A DNA stretch of 64,000 nucleotides, taken from contig JABMNN010000061.1 of NCBI GenBank assembly GCA_013204545.1, positions 18,831 to 82,830 of the forward strand, in the 5' to 3' direction. Every line of letters begins with the position of its first letter. Position 1 is the stretch's first letter. The notes under the pieces are model-generated. The model had not been told where the DNA came from and did not search any database. It worked only from the letters and a program-made list of their open reading frames with translations. Position numbers and translations under genes: made by a program. This document shows positions 35,768 to 43,837 of this stretch, piece by piece. The DNA is from Chloroflexota bacterium (GTDB lineage: Bacteria > Chloroflexota > Dehalococcoidia > Lucifugimonadales > Lucifugimonadaceae).

Positions 35768-36961
35768 CTAATAATTTTCAAACAATTTGCCCCAAGGGGT
35801 TTTCATTGCTTCGTTGACTCGCTTGCGACCCACCATCGGCAACCAGAACTTATTGTGGTACACGTTCGACGCCCAGTAAGCCCACGGAGCGATTGGCGAC
35901 CGTAGCAGGACGCCTTCGAGTGGCTTGAGTGGTCCGTGGTAAATCAGTTTTTGACCACGTGAAGCCAAGGTGCTTTCGTTGCCTGCGAAATTCCAGTTCA
36001 CATCGGCGATATCATCGCCAACGACTTCGATCTCCTCAGGCTTTCCAACACCGAGTCCCATCTCGTGGGCAATACGAATCATCGGAATCGACATTGAGTC
36101 GAGACCCATCATCTTTGCTGCTACAGCATCGATCGCAACTTGGTCTGCTGAAGCCAGAATCACGTTCTTATTGTGAATCCTCATTGCGCGCGGCCCGGGC
36201 CCATCACCAGCGAATGTTCCGTCCATTACAGCGAACAAACCAGAGTGAATTTCTTTCTGAATCTGAAGCAGATCAACAAGAGTCTCGTGAATTACAGAAT
36301 GGGTCCAGTGACGATATCTGTGCAGCAAGCCACCAAAGGCATTCTTCATTGCGCCTGTCATCGTCGTGAACACGTGGGTCTTCACCGTGGGCAATTGAAC
36401 GATGTTCGTACCCGGGAACACCTCTGGAATGTAGAGACCATCCTTGTACACATCATCCAACACGAGCATCTTGGCGGTTGGCTTGTATGGAACCCACTTC
36501 ATCGGTGGAACATCGAGGGTGACATGATCCAGACCCAGTCGATCCTCTACAAGCTTGTGCTTGTTCTTCTCTCGTCCCTCAACTGGATTTACCACAACCG
36601 TTCCATTGTGGGCAGCGGTGAGTTTGTTGAATCCGTCGGCTCTAAGTTTTTGAGTCACACCATCGATCTGCCACGGTGCCGTTGAGCAAGCAGGATAGTA
36701 GTGTTGCCACGATATATTCACTTTCAAGAAAGTATCAATATCGGGTATTAGTGCTGTCTGATAATCAGCGAGGTCAAGAAGCCGTGCGTAATCTTCAATG
36801 ATGGTCTCGGGCGTGGTGTAGATCACCGCAACTTTGCCCATTTTGGGTTCTGCATGCGGTATATCGGGCTGAGTCAGTACTCGCCCTTCATCTCTGATCA
36901 TCGAGACCATTGGTCTTTTTTCCTTGATAACGGCATTACTGTGAAGGGCAGCCCCGTTCAC
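35768..36961 (-). CDS. DUF362 domain-containing protein
   Basis: 397 aa. Family features are LKVNISWQHYYPACSTAPWQIDGVTQKLRADGF, then a loop rich in conserved polar residues (LPTVKTHVFTTMTGAMKNAFGGL) and MDGTFAGDGPGPRAMRIHNKNVILASADQVAIDAVAAKMMG, as in DUF362 proteins. Many relatives carry a 4Fe-4S ferredoxin domain; none is visible here. Function of the family is uncertain. It is divergent from the amidohydrolase gene at 37088. Confidence 0.85.
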   Translation of the reverse strand: MNGAALHSNAVIKEKRPMVSMIRDEGRVLTQPDIPHAEPKMGKVAVIYTTPETIIEDYARLLDLADYQTALIPDIDTFLKVNISWQHYYPACSTAPWQIDGVTQKLRADGFNKLTAAHNGTVVVNPVEGREKNKHKLVEDRLGLDHVTLDVPPMKWVPYKPTAKMLVLDDVYKDGLYIPEVFPGTNIVQLPTVKTHVFTTMTGAMKNAFGGLLHRYRHWTHSVIHETLVDLLQIQKEIHSGLFAVMDGTFAGDGPGPRAMRIHNKNVILASADQVAIDAVAAKMMGLDSMSIPMIRIAHEMGLGVGKPEEIEVVGDDIADVNWNFAGNESTLASRGQKLIYHGPLKPLEGVLLRSPIAPWAYWASNVYHNKFWLPMVGRKRVNEAMKTPWGKLFENY

Positions 36962-37087
36962 ATCGAAAGCATGGCGTAGCTAGAATAAGCACATTCCATG
37001 CAATAGCGGTACTCGAACAGTGTATCTTTGGTCGAAATCAGCACACCACTGAATTGCGAGCCCAATTTGAACCATACGAGACAGCAC

Positions 37088-37927
37088 TTGATTATAGACT
37101 CGTGCGCACATGTCATTCCGGTGTCGTTCGAGGACAATAAAGAACGTATTTCGAACGCTGACCGCACGTTCAGGAGTCTATTTGCCGATCCGAAGGCGAA
37201 ATTTGCTCAAGCTGACGATCTGATCGCATCGATGGACGAAGCTGGCGTCGACATTTCCGTGTGCGCCGGTTTCGGCTGGACCGACCCTGAGGTAGCTAGG
37301 GAATCCAATAACTACAACCTTGAAGCGGCAAAATCCCACCCAAAGAGATTAGTGGCGTTTTGTAGTGTAAATCCGCTATGGGGCGAAGATGCCGTAGCCG
37401 AAGTTCGGCGGTGCCATGCAGCTGGGGCTAAAGGCATCGGTGAGCTTCACCCAGACACTCAGGGCATTCTCGATGCCGATCTCGCGTCGCTCGCACCCGT
37501 ATTCGACACGGCGAAAGAACTTAAGATGCCGATTCTTATGCACGCATCTGAACCTGTCGGACACGGCTATCCAGGAAAAGGATCGGTCACGCCTGAGTTG
37601 TTGATGACACTCGTGAACGCGTTCCCTAACAACACGTTCATTTTTAGCCATTTCGGCGGGGGTTTACCGTTCTACGGCTTGATGCCTGAAGTGAAGTCGG
37701 CTTTGAAGAACGTGTACTTCGATTCGGCAGCGTTCCCATTCCTTTATCGACCCGAGGTTTTCGATGTGGTCGCTCGTGCGATCGGAGCAGAGAAAATTCT
37801 CTTTGCAAGTGATTTTCCATTGGTATCTCAGAAGCGAGCTCTGAACGAATTCTCTCAGTCTGGACTATCTGCTGATCAGACCAAACTAGTTCAGGGTGTA
37901 AATGCAGCAGGTGCGCTTGGAATCTAA
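37088..37927 (+). CDS. Amidohydrolase family protein (Amidohydro_2)
   Basis: The track starts at TTG 37028; the conserved start (IIDSCAHVIP) favours TTG 37088 (279 aa). Neither has a strong ribosome-binding site. TIM-barrel metal-dependent hydrolase or decarboxylase of the ACMSD/amidohydrolase-2 type: strand-1 DSCAHV (usually DxHxH, here C-A-H), GIGELHPDTQG, MPILMHASEPVGHGYPG, NTFIFSHFGGGLPFYG and ILFASDFPL, with His and Asp ligands. The first His of the DxHxH motif is replaced by Cys, which may alter metal binding. Substrate unknown. Confidence 0.85.
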   Translation: MIIDSCAHVIPVSFEDNKERISNADRTFRSLFADPKAKFAQADDLIASMDEAGVDISVCAGFGWTDPEVARESNNYNLEAAKSHPKRLVAFCSVNPLWGEDAVAEVRRCHAAGAKGIGELHPDTQGILDADLASLAPVFDTAKELKMPILMHASEPVGHGYPGKGSVTPELLMTLVNAFPNNTFIFSHFGGGLPFYGLMPEVKSALKNVYFDSAAFPFLYRPEVFDVVARAIGAEKILFASDFPLVSQKRALNEFSQSGLSADQTKLVQGVNAAGALGI

Positions 37928-38050
37928 CGACCACAGGTAGAACCGTTCATGTTGAAGTGACGAGTGGTGACCCCACACATGATTGCTTCACAAATTACCT
38001 ATGTTGAAATTTGCCTTGAACTCGATGTCAGGCGTATATTGAGGTTTGAT

Positions 38051-38158
38051 ATGAGCAACTCACTCCGCACTACAACTACGAACTCGCAGCAAGTCAGCAC
38101 CTGTATGTGTTGCTGTACGCCTGAAGGGGTTCCTAGTTTTGCGTGTTGTACTTGTTGA
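38051..38158 (+). CDS. Cysteine-rich 35-aa peptide, probable leader peptide
   Basis: Too short for the ORF track's useful entries (the track shows a longer 37964 version). ATG 38051 has GAGG 6 nt upstream. The peptide is Thr-rich at the start, then STCMCCCTPEG and FACCTC at the end: seven Cys in the last 18 residues in the pattern C-x-C-C-C-x9-C-C-x-C. An intrinsic terminator begins 30 nt after the stop. A TTGCCT (38011) and TATATT (38035) pair at 18-nt spacing would put transcription start almost at the ATG. Read as a cysteine-sensing leader; a metal-binding micro-protein or peptide precursor is possible, but no modification enzymes are near. Confidence 0.68.
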   Translation: MSNSLRTTTTNSQQVSTCMCCCTPEGVPSFACCTC

Positions 38159-38212
38159 ACTAAACAAGTCGTAACGTAGAGAAATTCGAACCCCTGTCGC
38201 AAAGCAGGGGTT
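38102..38212 (+). promoter_or_regulatory. Candidate cysteine-responsive transcription attenuator
   Basis: AGGGGTTC at 38125-38132, between the two Cys-codon clusters of the leader ORF, is perfectly complementary (8 nt) to GAACCCCT at 38188-38195. The latter includes most of the 5' arm of the terminator stem, so the two pairings exclude each other. A ribosome stalled at the first Cys codons (38102-38110) would leave AGGGGTTC free to form the antiterminator. Inferred from sequence complementarity only. Confidence 0.55.
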
Positions 38213-38216
38213 TTTT
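38189..38216 (+). terminator. Intrinsic terminator after the Cys-rich ORF
   Basis: CCCCTG (38191-38196) pairs with CAGGGG (38205-38210) across the loop TCGCAAAG, extended by AA/TT, and is followed directly by TTTTTTG. This is the clearest stem-plus-T-run terminator in the window. Confidence 0.9.
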
Positions 38217-38268
38217 GTTGCCTAAAAAATCCATCCCACCATCACGTACATCGAACCGAAATAACATC

Positions 38269-38379
38269 ATGCTCAACATTTTCAAAATCGCCCTCTCCGG
38301 GATTCGAAAAGCACTCGATTCAGCGCAAGGACTCGGAATCGAAGCCGACTCGCTGGCTCCCGCCCGTAAGCATCGCTAA
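38269..38379 (+). CDS. Possible 36-aa small protein
   Basis: ATG 38269 to TAA 38379 between the attenuator and the PhyH gene. The peptide (starting MLNIFKIALSGIRKALDSA) would be a basic amphipathic helix followed by a polar tail. There is no ribosome-binding site, and the ORF is short enough to occur by chance; I list it because it is the first ORF past the terminator. Confidence 0.25.
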   Translation: MLNIFKIALSGIRKALDSAQGLGIEADSLAPARKHR

Positions 38380-38554
38380 ATTCGACCATCGGTCAATTGA
38401 GCCATCATCTGTCAACTTCAACCTGAATCTCTCGAAGAATCTCAGATTGATATCGGGTCGCGAGCATTTTTGACGGCAAACGGGTAACATTCCGCCCCAA
38501 CACGAACATCGCACTCAATCGTGATCGAGTCAGTGCGCTATGGGGATTACGGTA

Positions 38555-39532
38555 ATGCCTGTACTTACTGTCGAGGAAAAAGAGCACTTCGAAGAGTATG
38601 GATTTGTCCATATTGAAGACGTTTTTGACCCTGAGGGGACCATTGATCCTGTGATCGATGAGTATGCCGCAGTCCTCGATTCGCTCGCCGATAAACTTCA
38701 CGCTGAAGGCAAAATATCATCGACCTATTCAGGGCTCGAATTCGGCGACCGCGTAACTAAAATCTATGGTGAATCGGGCGAAATACACAACCAATTTTTT
38801 GATTTCTCACTCCCGCAAAACGGTGTCTTGCCAGATACTCCGTTCTGGGCAGGTCCTGCAGTATTCAAAGCACTTACTGCTCCCGGACTACTGGACGTCG
38901 CTGAATCTGTCGTTGGTGGCGAGGTCTACTCCAATCCGGTACAACACGTTCGGATTAAGATACCCGAAGCCGTTTCACCACGCGACGAATACGGCAACGT
39001 GATGTTCGGAGCTACACCCTGGCATCAGGATGCTGGAGTTGTAAATCCAGAAGCCGATCAGACCAATATCCTGACGGTTTGGTTTCCTCTGATGGATGCC
39101 GGAGTCGAAAATGGTTGCCTCACGGTCGTCCCCGGGTCCCACCGCGGCGAATTGCTCACGCACTGCCCGGGATACAAAGAACGACCCGGGCTCCAGATCC
39201 CTGAACATCTATTCAATGTCGGCGACTCGATGCCTGTTCCAGTGAAAAAGGGCGGGGCCTTACTGCTGACTAAGCAGACTGTTCATGCAGCACTTCCGAA
39301 CATTAGCAACCGTATTCGATGGAGTTTCGATCTTCGATATCAGCCAACGGGTGAGGCTACCGGACGAAGTGTATTTCCGGGCTTCGTCGCCCGTAGTAAG
39401 TCGAATCCTAATTCAGAGCTTCACGATGCAGAAACTTGGTTCGAGATGTGGAAAGACACCCGCGATTCACTCGCTAGAGGTGATCAGCCATCATTCAATC
39501 GATGGGATGCAGACGATCCCTCCTGCGCGTGA
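38555..39532 (+). CDS. Phytanoyl-CoA dioxygenase (PhyH) family protein
   Basis: ATG 38555 (325 aa) has GGGG about 9 nt upstream and is preferred to the track's ATG 38540. It is a non-haem Fe(II)/2-oxoglutarate dioxygenase with iron ligands in the H-x-D motif TPWHQDAGVV, the distal His in LTKQTVHAALPNIS and the following Arg/Ser (IRWSFDLRYQP) for 2-oxoglutarate; VVPGSHRGELLTH is also typical. The substrate is unknown: PhyH proteins oxidise fatty acyl, amino-acid or organosulfur/phosphonate-type compounds. It overlaps the next gene by 4 nt (GTGA) and lies downstream of the candidate Cys attenuator. Confidence 0.9.
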   Translation: MPVLTVEEKEHFEEYGFVHIEDVFDPEGTIDPVIDEYAAVLDSLADKLHAEGKISSTYSGLEFGDRVTKIYGESGEIHNQFFDFSLPQNGVLPDTPFWAGPAVFKALTAPGLLDVAESVVGGEVYSNPVQHVRIKIPEAVSPRDEYGNVMFGATPWHQDAGVVNPEADQTNILTVWFPLMDAGVENGCLTVVPGSHRGELLTHCPGYKERPGLQIPEHLFNVGDSMPVPVKKGGALLLTKQTVHAALPNISNRIRWSFDLRYQPTGEATGRSVFPGFVARSKSNPNSELHDAETWFEMWKDTRDSLARGDQPSFNRWDADDPSCA

Positions 39533-40428
39533 TTCCAACTACTGCTGAACTCGAAACACTTCGCGAAGCCGGTCGCATCGCCTCCAATGCACGGAACTGG
39601 GCTGCGGAAACGATAAAGACTGGTTACCTGTTGCGCGATCTTCAGGAAGGCATGGAAACGATAATCCGTGAGGCGGGCGCGCTGCCTCCGTTTCCGGCTC
39701 AAACCAGCAGGAACAAAGTCGCTGCGCACTACTGTTCTTCACCAACAGACAACTCTAGATTTGAAGAAAACGACCTTGTAAAGATCGATGTCGGAGCGCA
39801 TATCGATGGGTTAATCGTCGACACCGGAATCTCCGCCGATTTGTCAGAAGATCAGCGCTGGAAGGCACTGATCGGAGCCGCATCAGACGCACTAGATGCA
39901 GCGATTGGCATGTGCTCACCACAGCTCGATGTGGAAGATATTGGCGAACGCGTAGAGGAAGTAATCACCGCAGCCGGATTTCGACCAATTTTGAATCTGA
40001 CGGGCCACGGATTAGGCAGGTATACGCTTCACGACACCCCACAAATTCCAAACGCTCGCATAGGGTTGAAGGGATCGCTTGAGGCAGGATCTATCTTCGC
40101 TATCGAACCATTCGCTACTTCAGGACGCGGCTACATCAAAGATGATGGCAAGCCCGAAGTGTTCATGCTCGAACGCACGCCAAAACCATCCAACAAGATC
40201 GATGCAGAGTCATTTGAAGCCATCCAAAGCTGGAAGGGGCTGCCGATAGCACGACGATATTTCAGCGATATTCCAAAGAAGCCGTTTGAGCGGACTTTGA
40301 AAGAGCTAATCAAACAGGGAGCGGCACGTGAGTACCCGCCGCTATCGGAAGTTACAGGGCACCACGTTGGATGGAAAGAACACTCGATCTGGCTCGGCCC
40401 TGATGGTCCAGAAGTGCTGACGGCGTAG
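39529..40428 (+). CDS. map: Type II methionine aminopeptidase (M24 family)
   Basis: GTG 39529 overlaps the PhyH stop (GTGA) and gives 299 aa; the track start 39502 lies inside PhyH. Archaeal/eukaryotic-type MetAP2 layout: metal ligands in KIDVGAHIDGLIVDTG (two Asp), NLTGHGLGRYTLH (His), IFAIEPFAT (Glu) and GWKEHSIWLGPDGPEVLT (Glu near the C-terminus). A helical insert follows (KRTPKPSNKIDAESFEAIQSWKG region) as in type II enzymes. It removes initiator Met or acts as a general N-terminal peptidase. Presence inside a catabolic operon is unusual for a housekeeping enzyme. Confidence 0.85.
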   Translation: MIPTTAELETLREAGRIASNARNWAAETIKTGYLLRDLQEGMETIIREAGALPPFPAQTSRNKVAAHYCSSPTDNSRFEENDLVKIDVGAHIDGLIVDTGISADLSEDQRWKALIGAASDALDAAIGMCSPQLDVEDIGERVEEVITAAGFRPILNLTGHGLGRYTLHDTPQIPNARIGLKGSLEAGSIFAIEPFATSGRGYIKDDGKPEVFMLERTPKPSNKIDAESFEAIQSWKGLPIARRYFSDIPKKPFERTLKELIKQGAAREYPPLSEVTGHHVGWKEHSIWLGPDGPEVLTA

Positions 40429-40471
40429 ATGTGACGTTAATCAACGATTACCCACAACAACCGAGGATGAT

Positions 40472-41365
40472 TTGAACTACAAAAAGATCACGGGTGTCAT
40501 TCCAATCCTTCAAACACCATTCGACAAGAGTGGCAGGATAGATACCGAAAGCCTTAGTAGAGTGGTTGATTACAACATCGAAGCTGGTGTGGACGGTTTG
40601 GGCATCGCACTGGCTAGCGAAGTGCTCCTTCTCAACGAATCGGAGCGTGATTTACTACTCAAAACCGTAGTAGGCCAAACCAACAACAGGGTTCCAGTAG
40701 TGATGAATACCGATGCCAATGGAAACGATCTAGCCATTTACTACAGCAAGCGAGCCGAAGAGCTTGGCGCTGATGCTGTGATGCTTACGCCTCCGAATTC
40801 AGGAGTGGTTCGAGGTAACCCGGAAATCACCCGACAGTATTTCCGAGACATCGAAAGCGCAATCGGCGTGTCGGTGGTGCTTCAAGATGTGGAATTTGCG
40901 CAAGTTCCGCCGCAGATGGTCGCTGATATGGCACAGGAATGTCCCGGTATCGTCGCTTGCAAGATGGAAACGCCACCAACAGCACCTCGTATTGCTGCGA
41001 CCGTTGATGCGCTGCAAGGCAAAATCGTCGTGCTTGGTGGGGGTGGTGCTACCTACCTCATGGAAGAGCTAGCGCGTGGCAGCAGTGGAACGATGCCGTT
41101 CAGTTCAACGCCTGCTGAATTCATGGAAATTATGGATGTTTACGTAAGCGGAAACATCGAAAAAGCAACGAAAATCTTCAATCTGCGAATTGCCCCTCTG
41201 TGTCATCTGGTTAGTCAGGCACCTGAGTTGGCAATCGGCTTCCACAAGCAAATACTCAAAAGACGAGGTTTGATCGAGTCTGCCCGAGTACGAGAACCCG
41301 CGGCCAGCCCCGATAAGCACACTCAGCGAGACATTGACGCTCTTCTCGAACGAGTTATTGTTTAG
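40472..41365 (+). CDS. Dihydrodipicolinate synthase/N-acetylneuraminate lyase family protein
   Basis: 297 aa, TTG start with GAGGATGAT upstream. DapA-like TIM barrel: PILQTPFDKSGRIDTESL, GVDGLGIALASEVLLLNESERDLLL, GADAVMLTPPN, and the Schiff-base lysine in GIVACKMETPP. The GTTGE motif typical of DapA is replaced by ALASE, and no dap genes are adjacent, so it is probably a catabolic pyruvate-dependent aldolase or dehydratase rather than lysine synthesis. Third gene of the run PhyH-map-this gene (44 nt gap). Confidence 0.88.
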   Translation: MNYKKITGVIPILQTPFDKSGRIDTESLSRVVDYNIEAGVDGLGIALASEVLLLNESERDLLLKTVVGQTNNRVPVVMNTDANGNDLAIYYSKRAEELGADAVMLTPPNSGVVRGNPEITRQYFRDIESAIGVSVVLQDVEFAQVPPQMVADMAQECPGIVACKMETPPTAPRIAATVDALQGKIVVLGGGGATYLMEELARGSSGTMPFSSTPAEFMEIMDVYVSGNIEKATKIFNLRIAPLCHLVSQAPELAIGFHKQILKRRGLIESARVREPAASPDKHTQRDIDALLERVIV

Positions 41366-41432
41366 CCGTTAAAGTCAGCGCAATTAATGCACAATTTCAC
41401 GGCAGATTAATTCAATAAAGCACTACTCGCGA

Positions 41433-42425
41433 CTACCCGCCGAAGTTGAATTCGAATCCTACGCCTTGTTCCTTTGCCTGTTCGTAAACGAGCGAGGCGC
41501 AGGAAATATCTTGAATCGCCAAGCCCACGCTCTTGAACAGCGTGATTTCCTCTTCGTTCTCCCGCCCAACAAGCGTGCCATTGACCACCGCACCTAGGTC
41601 GCCATGAATATCGTCGGCTGAATACACTCCCTCCTCAATCGGAATCTGAATGTCGCCAGCCTCATTTAAGCAGGCCTGTTTCTGGTCGGCAACGACTTTA
41701 GCCCGCTGAATCGTCGCGGTATCGAGCTCACGGACACCCGGGGTATGTGAACCTATGGCGTTGATGTGAGCGCCGGGCTTCCACCAATCGGCTTGAACAA
41801 TCGGCTTCGAAGCCGTCGTTGCGAGAGCGACAATATCTGACTCACGACAGAGTTCTTCACCACTTGCAGCTAACCGCACTTCAACACCAGTTTCAGCCGT
41901 TAACGATTCCGCAAATTTCCTGCGAGCGTCATCGGCATCGAGCGAGAAAGCAAGAATGGTATCGAGATCACGTGCGGCTGCCATTCCAACAACCTGTTGA
42001 CGTGCTTGAACACCTGTGCCGAAAATTCCGGCGATCTTCGCATTCTTGCGAGCCAGATGGCGAGTGGCGACACCGGTTACTGCTCCGGTTCGGGCTGCGG
42101 TTAGGAATCCACCATCCATTACAGCAACCACTTCACCGGTCTGGTTATCTTGAACCAAGATTGTGCCGATCGTTGTAGGCAAACCAAACTTCGAAGGGTT
42201 CTCTTTATAAACGGTGACTGCCTTGATTCCGAGTGCACCGCCAGTTTTAAGATAAGCAGGCATGTAGGCAATCCACCCGCCAACTGCAGGATCAACAAAA
42301 ACAGTGCGGTCGGGCATTTCTGCTGTGCCTGCCGCAAGTTCACCAAACGCAGCCTCGACGACGTCGATCGCTTTAGACATTGGAAGAAGCTTTATTACGT
42401 CAGATCGGTTCAGTAGTAGTGCCAT
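41433..42425 (-). CDS. Ornithine cyclodeaminase/mu-crystallin family protein
   Basis: 330 aa. N-terminal substrate domain with LGIKAVTVYKENP (Lys) and GEVVAVMDGGFLTAARTGAVTGVATRHLA, then a Rossmann domain with IAGIFGTGVQARQQVVG and HINAIGSHTPGVRELDT. Family reactions include ornithine cyclodeaminase, alanine dehydrogenase and ketimine reductase; the exact one is not assignable. It is convergent with the DapA-like gene and probably another catabolic enzyme. Confidence 0.92.
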   Translation of the reverse strand: MALLLNRSDVIKLLPMSKAIDVVEAAFGELAAGTAEMPDRTVFVDPAVGGWIAYMPAYLKTGGALGIKAVTVYKENPSKFGLPTTIGTILVQDNQTGEVVAVMDGGFLTAARTGAVTGVATRHLARKNAKIAGIFGTGVQARQQVVGMAAARDLDTILAFSLDADDARRKFAESLTAETGVEVRLAASGEELCRESDIVALATTASKPIVQADWWKPGAHINAIGSHTPGVRELDTATIQRAKVVADQKQACLNEAGDIQIPIEEGVYSADDIHGDLGAVVNGTLVGRENEEEITLFKSVGLAIQDISCASLVYEQAKEQGVGFEFNFGG

Positions 42426-42652
42426 TAGAATTCTCCAGCATGGTTTAGGAGGTAGGTCACATCAGTTCGGATGTGTCATATCAAATTGGATTACGATGGC
42501 GATTATAGCCATGCCGTAACTCTTACAAAATGATTTGTCCGTATTTGTTTCGGTTATCAACCCTTAACAGATAGATCACCCGCAGATGTAAAACAAATGT
42601 ATCGTTGGTACAAGAAGATTGATTAGCAATAGTGGCTCTGTAGGACGCGCGT

Positions 42653-43702
42653 GTGACGAAATCGAACGATAAAGATCCTTGGCTCGGTGGCGAGGTTGAA
42701 AAAAAGCCTAAAGTTCTAAAGAACCTAAAGGGCAGCAAAAAACCTCAGGCTGAGAGCATGCCCGAAGACGGTGATGTGCTTAATGTGAATGACAAGCTAG
42801 AAATTGATACCGGATCTGTGGAAGCTGCTGAAGCCTCCGTTTCTTCGGAAGAAGCAACAGCCGATATCGAATCTGACTCGCCCGTAGGCGAGCAAGAATC
42901 CACCGGTGACACTCGATATGAGTTCACCCCATCGGATGTTCCAGATCGAGATCGCTTACTAGGCGATGAGCCGTACTACGGCGGCAGAGGCGGAACAGCT
43001 TTTGGGTTTGTTCGCCAGTCAGAAGCGAACTTCGTTCCTACCGAGCCGAAGCTATATATAGCACCCGGTACAGAAGATAATGATGGCGAAGAGCAGTTCG
43101 GGTTCCCTGATGTACCTGCGAATACTCAGCGCCTGTTCATAGCAATCGAAATTCCGCGGGCTGTGAAACGAGAACTATCTGAGTTGCCGGGAAGTTTCAT
43201 CCCACGTGAATACGAGCGCGTCCGATGGATCGGACAAGATGCGATGCACCTCACACTGAAATTCTTGGGTGATATACCGATCAGCAAAATTCCGGAGATC
43301 AAAGATTCGCTGCAGCAGGCGGCAGAATCTACCGGACAATTCACGATGAAAATCGGTCGTACCGGGTGCTTTCCATCATTTAAAGACCCACGTATTTGCT
43401 GGATCGGATTCTCCGGTGAACTCAGGCGACTCGAACAACTTCAAGGTCGTGTAGAGGGTCGTATGGTCACTCTTGGTCTTGAGCCTGATGATCGAAATTT
43501 TGCAGCGCATGTGACGATCGGACGAACTCGACCTGGTATTCGTGGTCGATTTGCCGAAGATATTGGGGTTTCTTGGCGGCACGCTCCGCTCAAATCCACA
43601 GGAAAGATCGTTTCAGTGACTTCCATTGCACTGTATCGAAGCTACCTCGACGAAAAAGAAGACACGCAATACGAACAGCTAGCCAACTTTGAACTCGTCT
43701 AG
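42653..43702 (+). CDS. thpR: RNA 2',3'-cyclic phosphodiesterase with long acidic N-terminal extension
   Basis: 349 aa from GTG 42653. The C-terminal ~190 residues are a 2H phosphoesterase: RLFIAIEIPRAVKRELSEL, first HxT in AMHLTLKFLGDIP, GRTGCFPSF, LQGRVEGRM and second HxT in FAAHVTIGRTRPG, matching ThpR/LigT. The first ~160 residues are a low-complexity acidic, Ser/Glu-rich stretch (VEAAEASVSSEEATADIESDS) absent from normal ThpR (about 180 aa), probably disordered. The acidic stretch is in the same frame with no better internal start except possibly near residue 165. Confidence 0.88.
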   Translation: MTKSNDKDPWLGGEVEKKPKVLKNLKGSKKPQAESMPEDGDVLNVNDKLEIDTGSVEAAEASVSSEEATADIESDSPVGEQESTGDTRYEFTPSDVPDRDRLLGDEPYYGGRGGTAFGFVRQSEANFVPTEPKLYIAPGTEDNDGEEQFGFPDVPANTQRLFIAIEIPRAVKRELSELPGSFIPREYERVRWIGQDAMHLTLKFLGDIPISKIPEIKDSLQQAAESTGQFTMKIGRTGCFPSFKDPRICWIGFSGELRRLEQLQGRVEGRMVTLGLEPDDRNFAAHVTIGRTRPGIRGRFAEDIGVSWRHAPLKSTGKIVSVTSIALYRSYLDEKEDTQYEQLANFELV

Positions 43703-43837
43703 CGCATAGGTTTTCGCAGCGTCTCGCGCCCAACGTCAGATCGCTCGTCTTCGATGATTTATTCCAGATGAGCGAAATGGAAACCAGCTGCTGCATGAAA
43801 AACATTGAGCAGGTAATATTGAAAAGTTACAGGTAAC

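Noticed and set aside
35929-36685. Overlapping plus-strand ORFs inside the DUF362 gene
   Set aside because: Antisense shadows with no domain or supported start.
38269-38379. Treating the 36-aa ORF as a firm gene
   Set aside because: No ribosome-binding site and chance length; kept only as low confidence.
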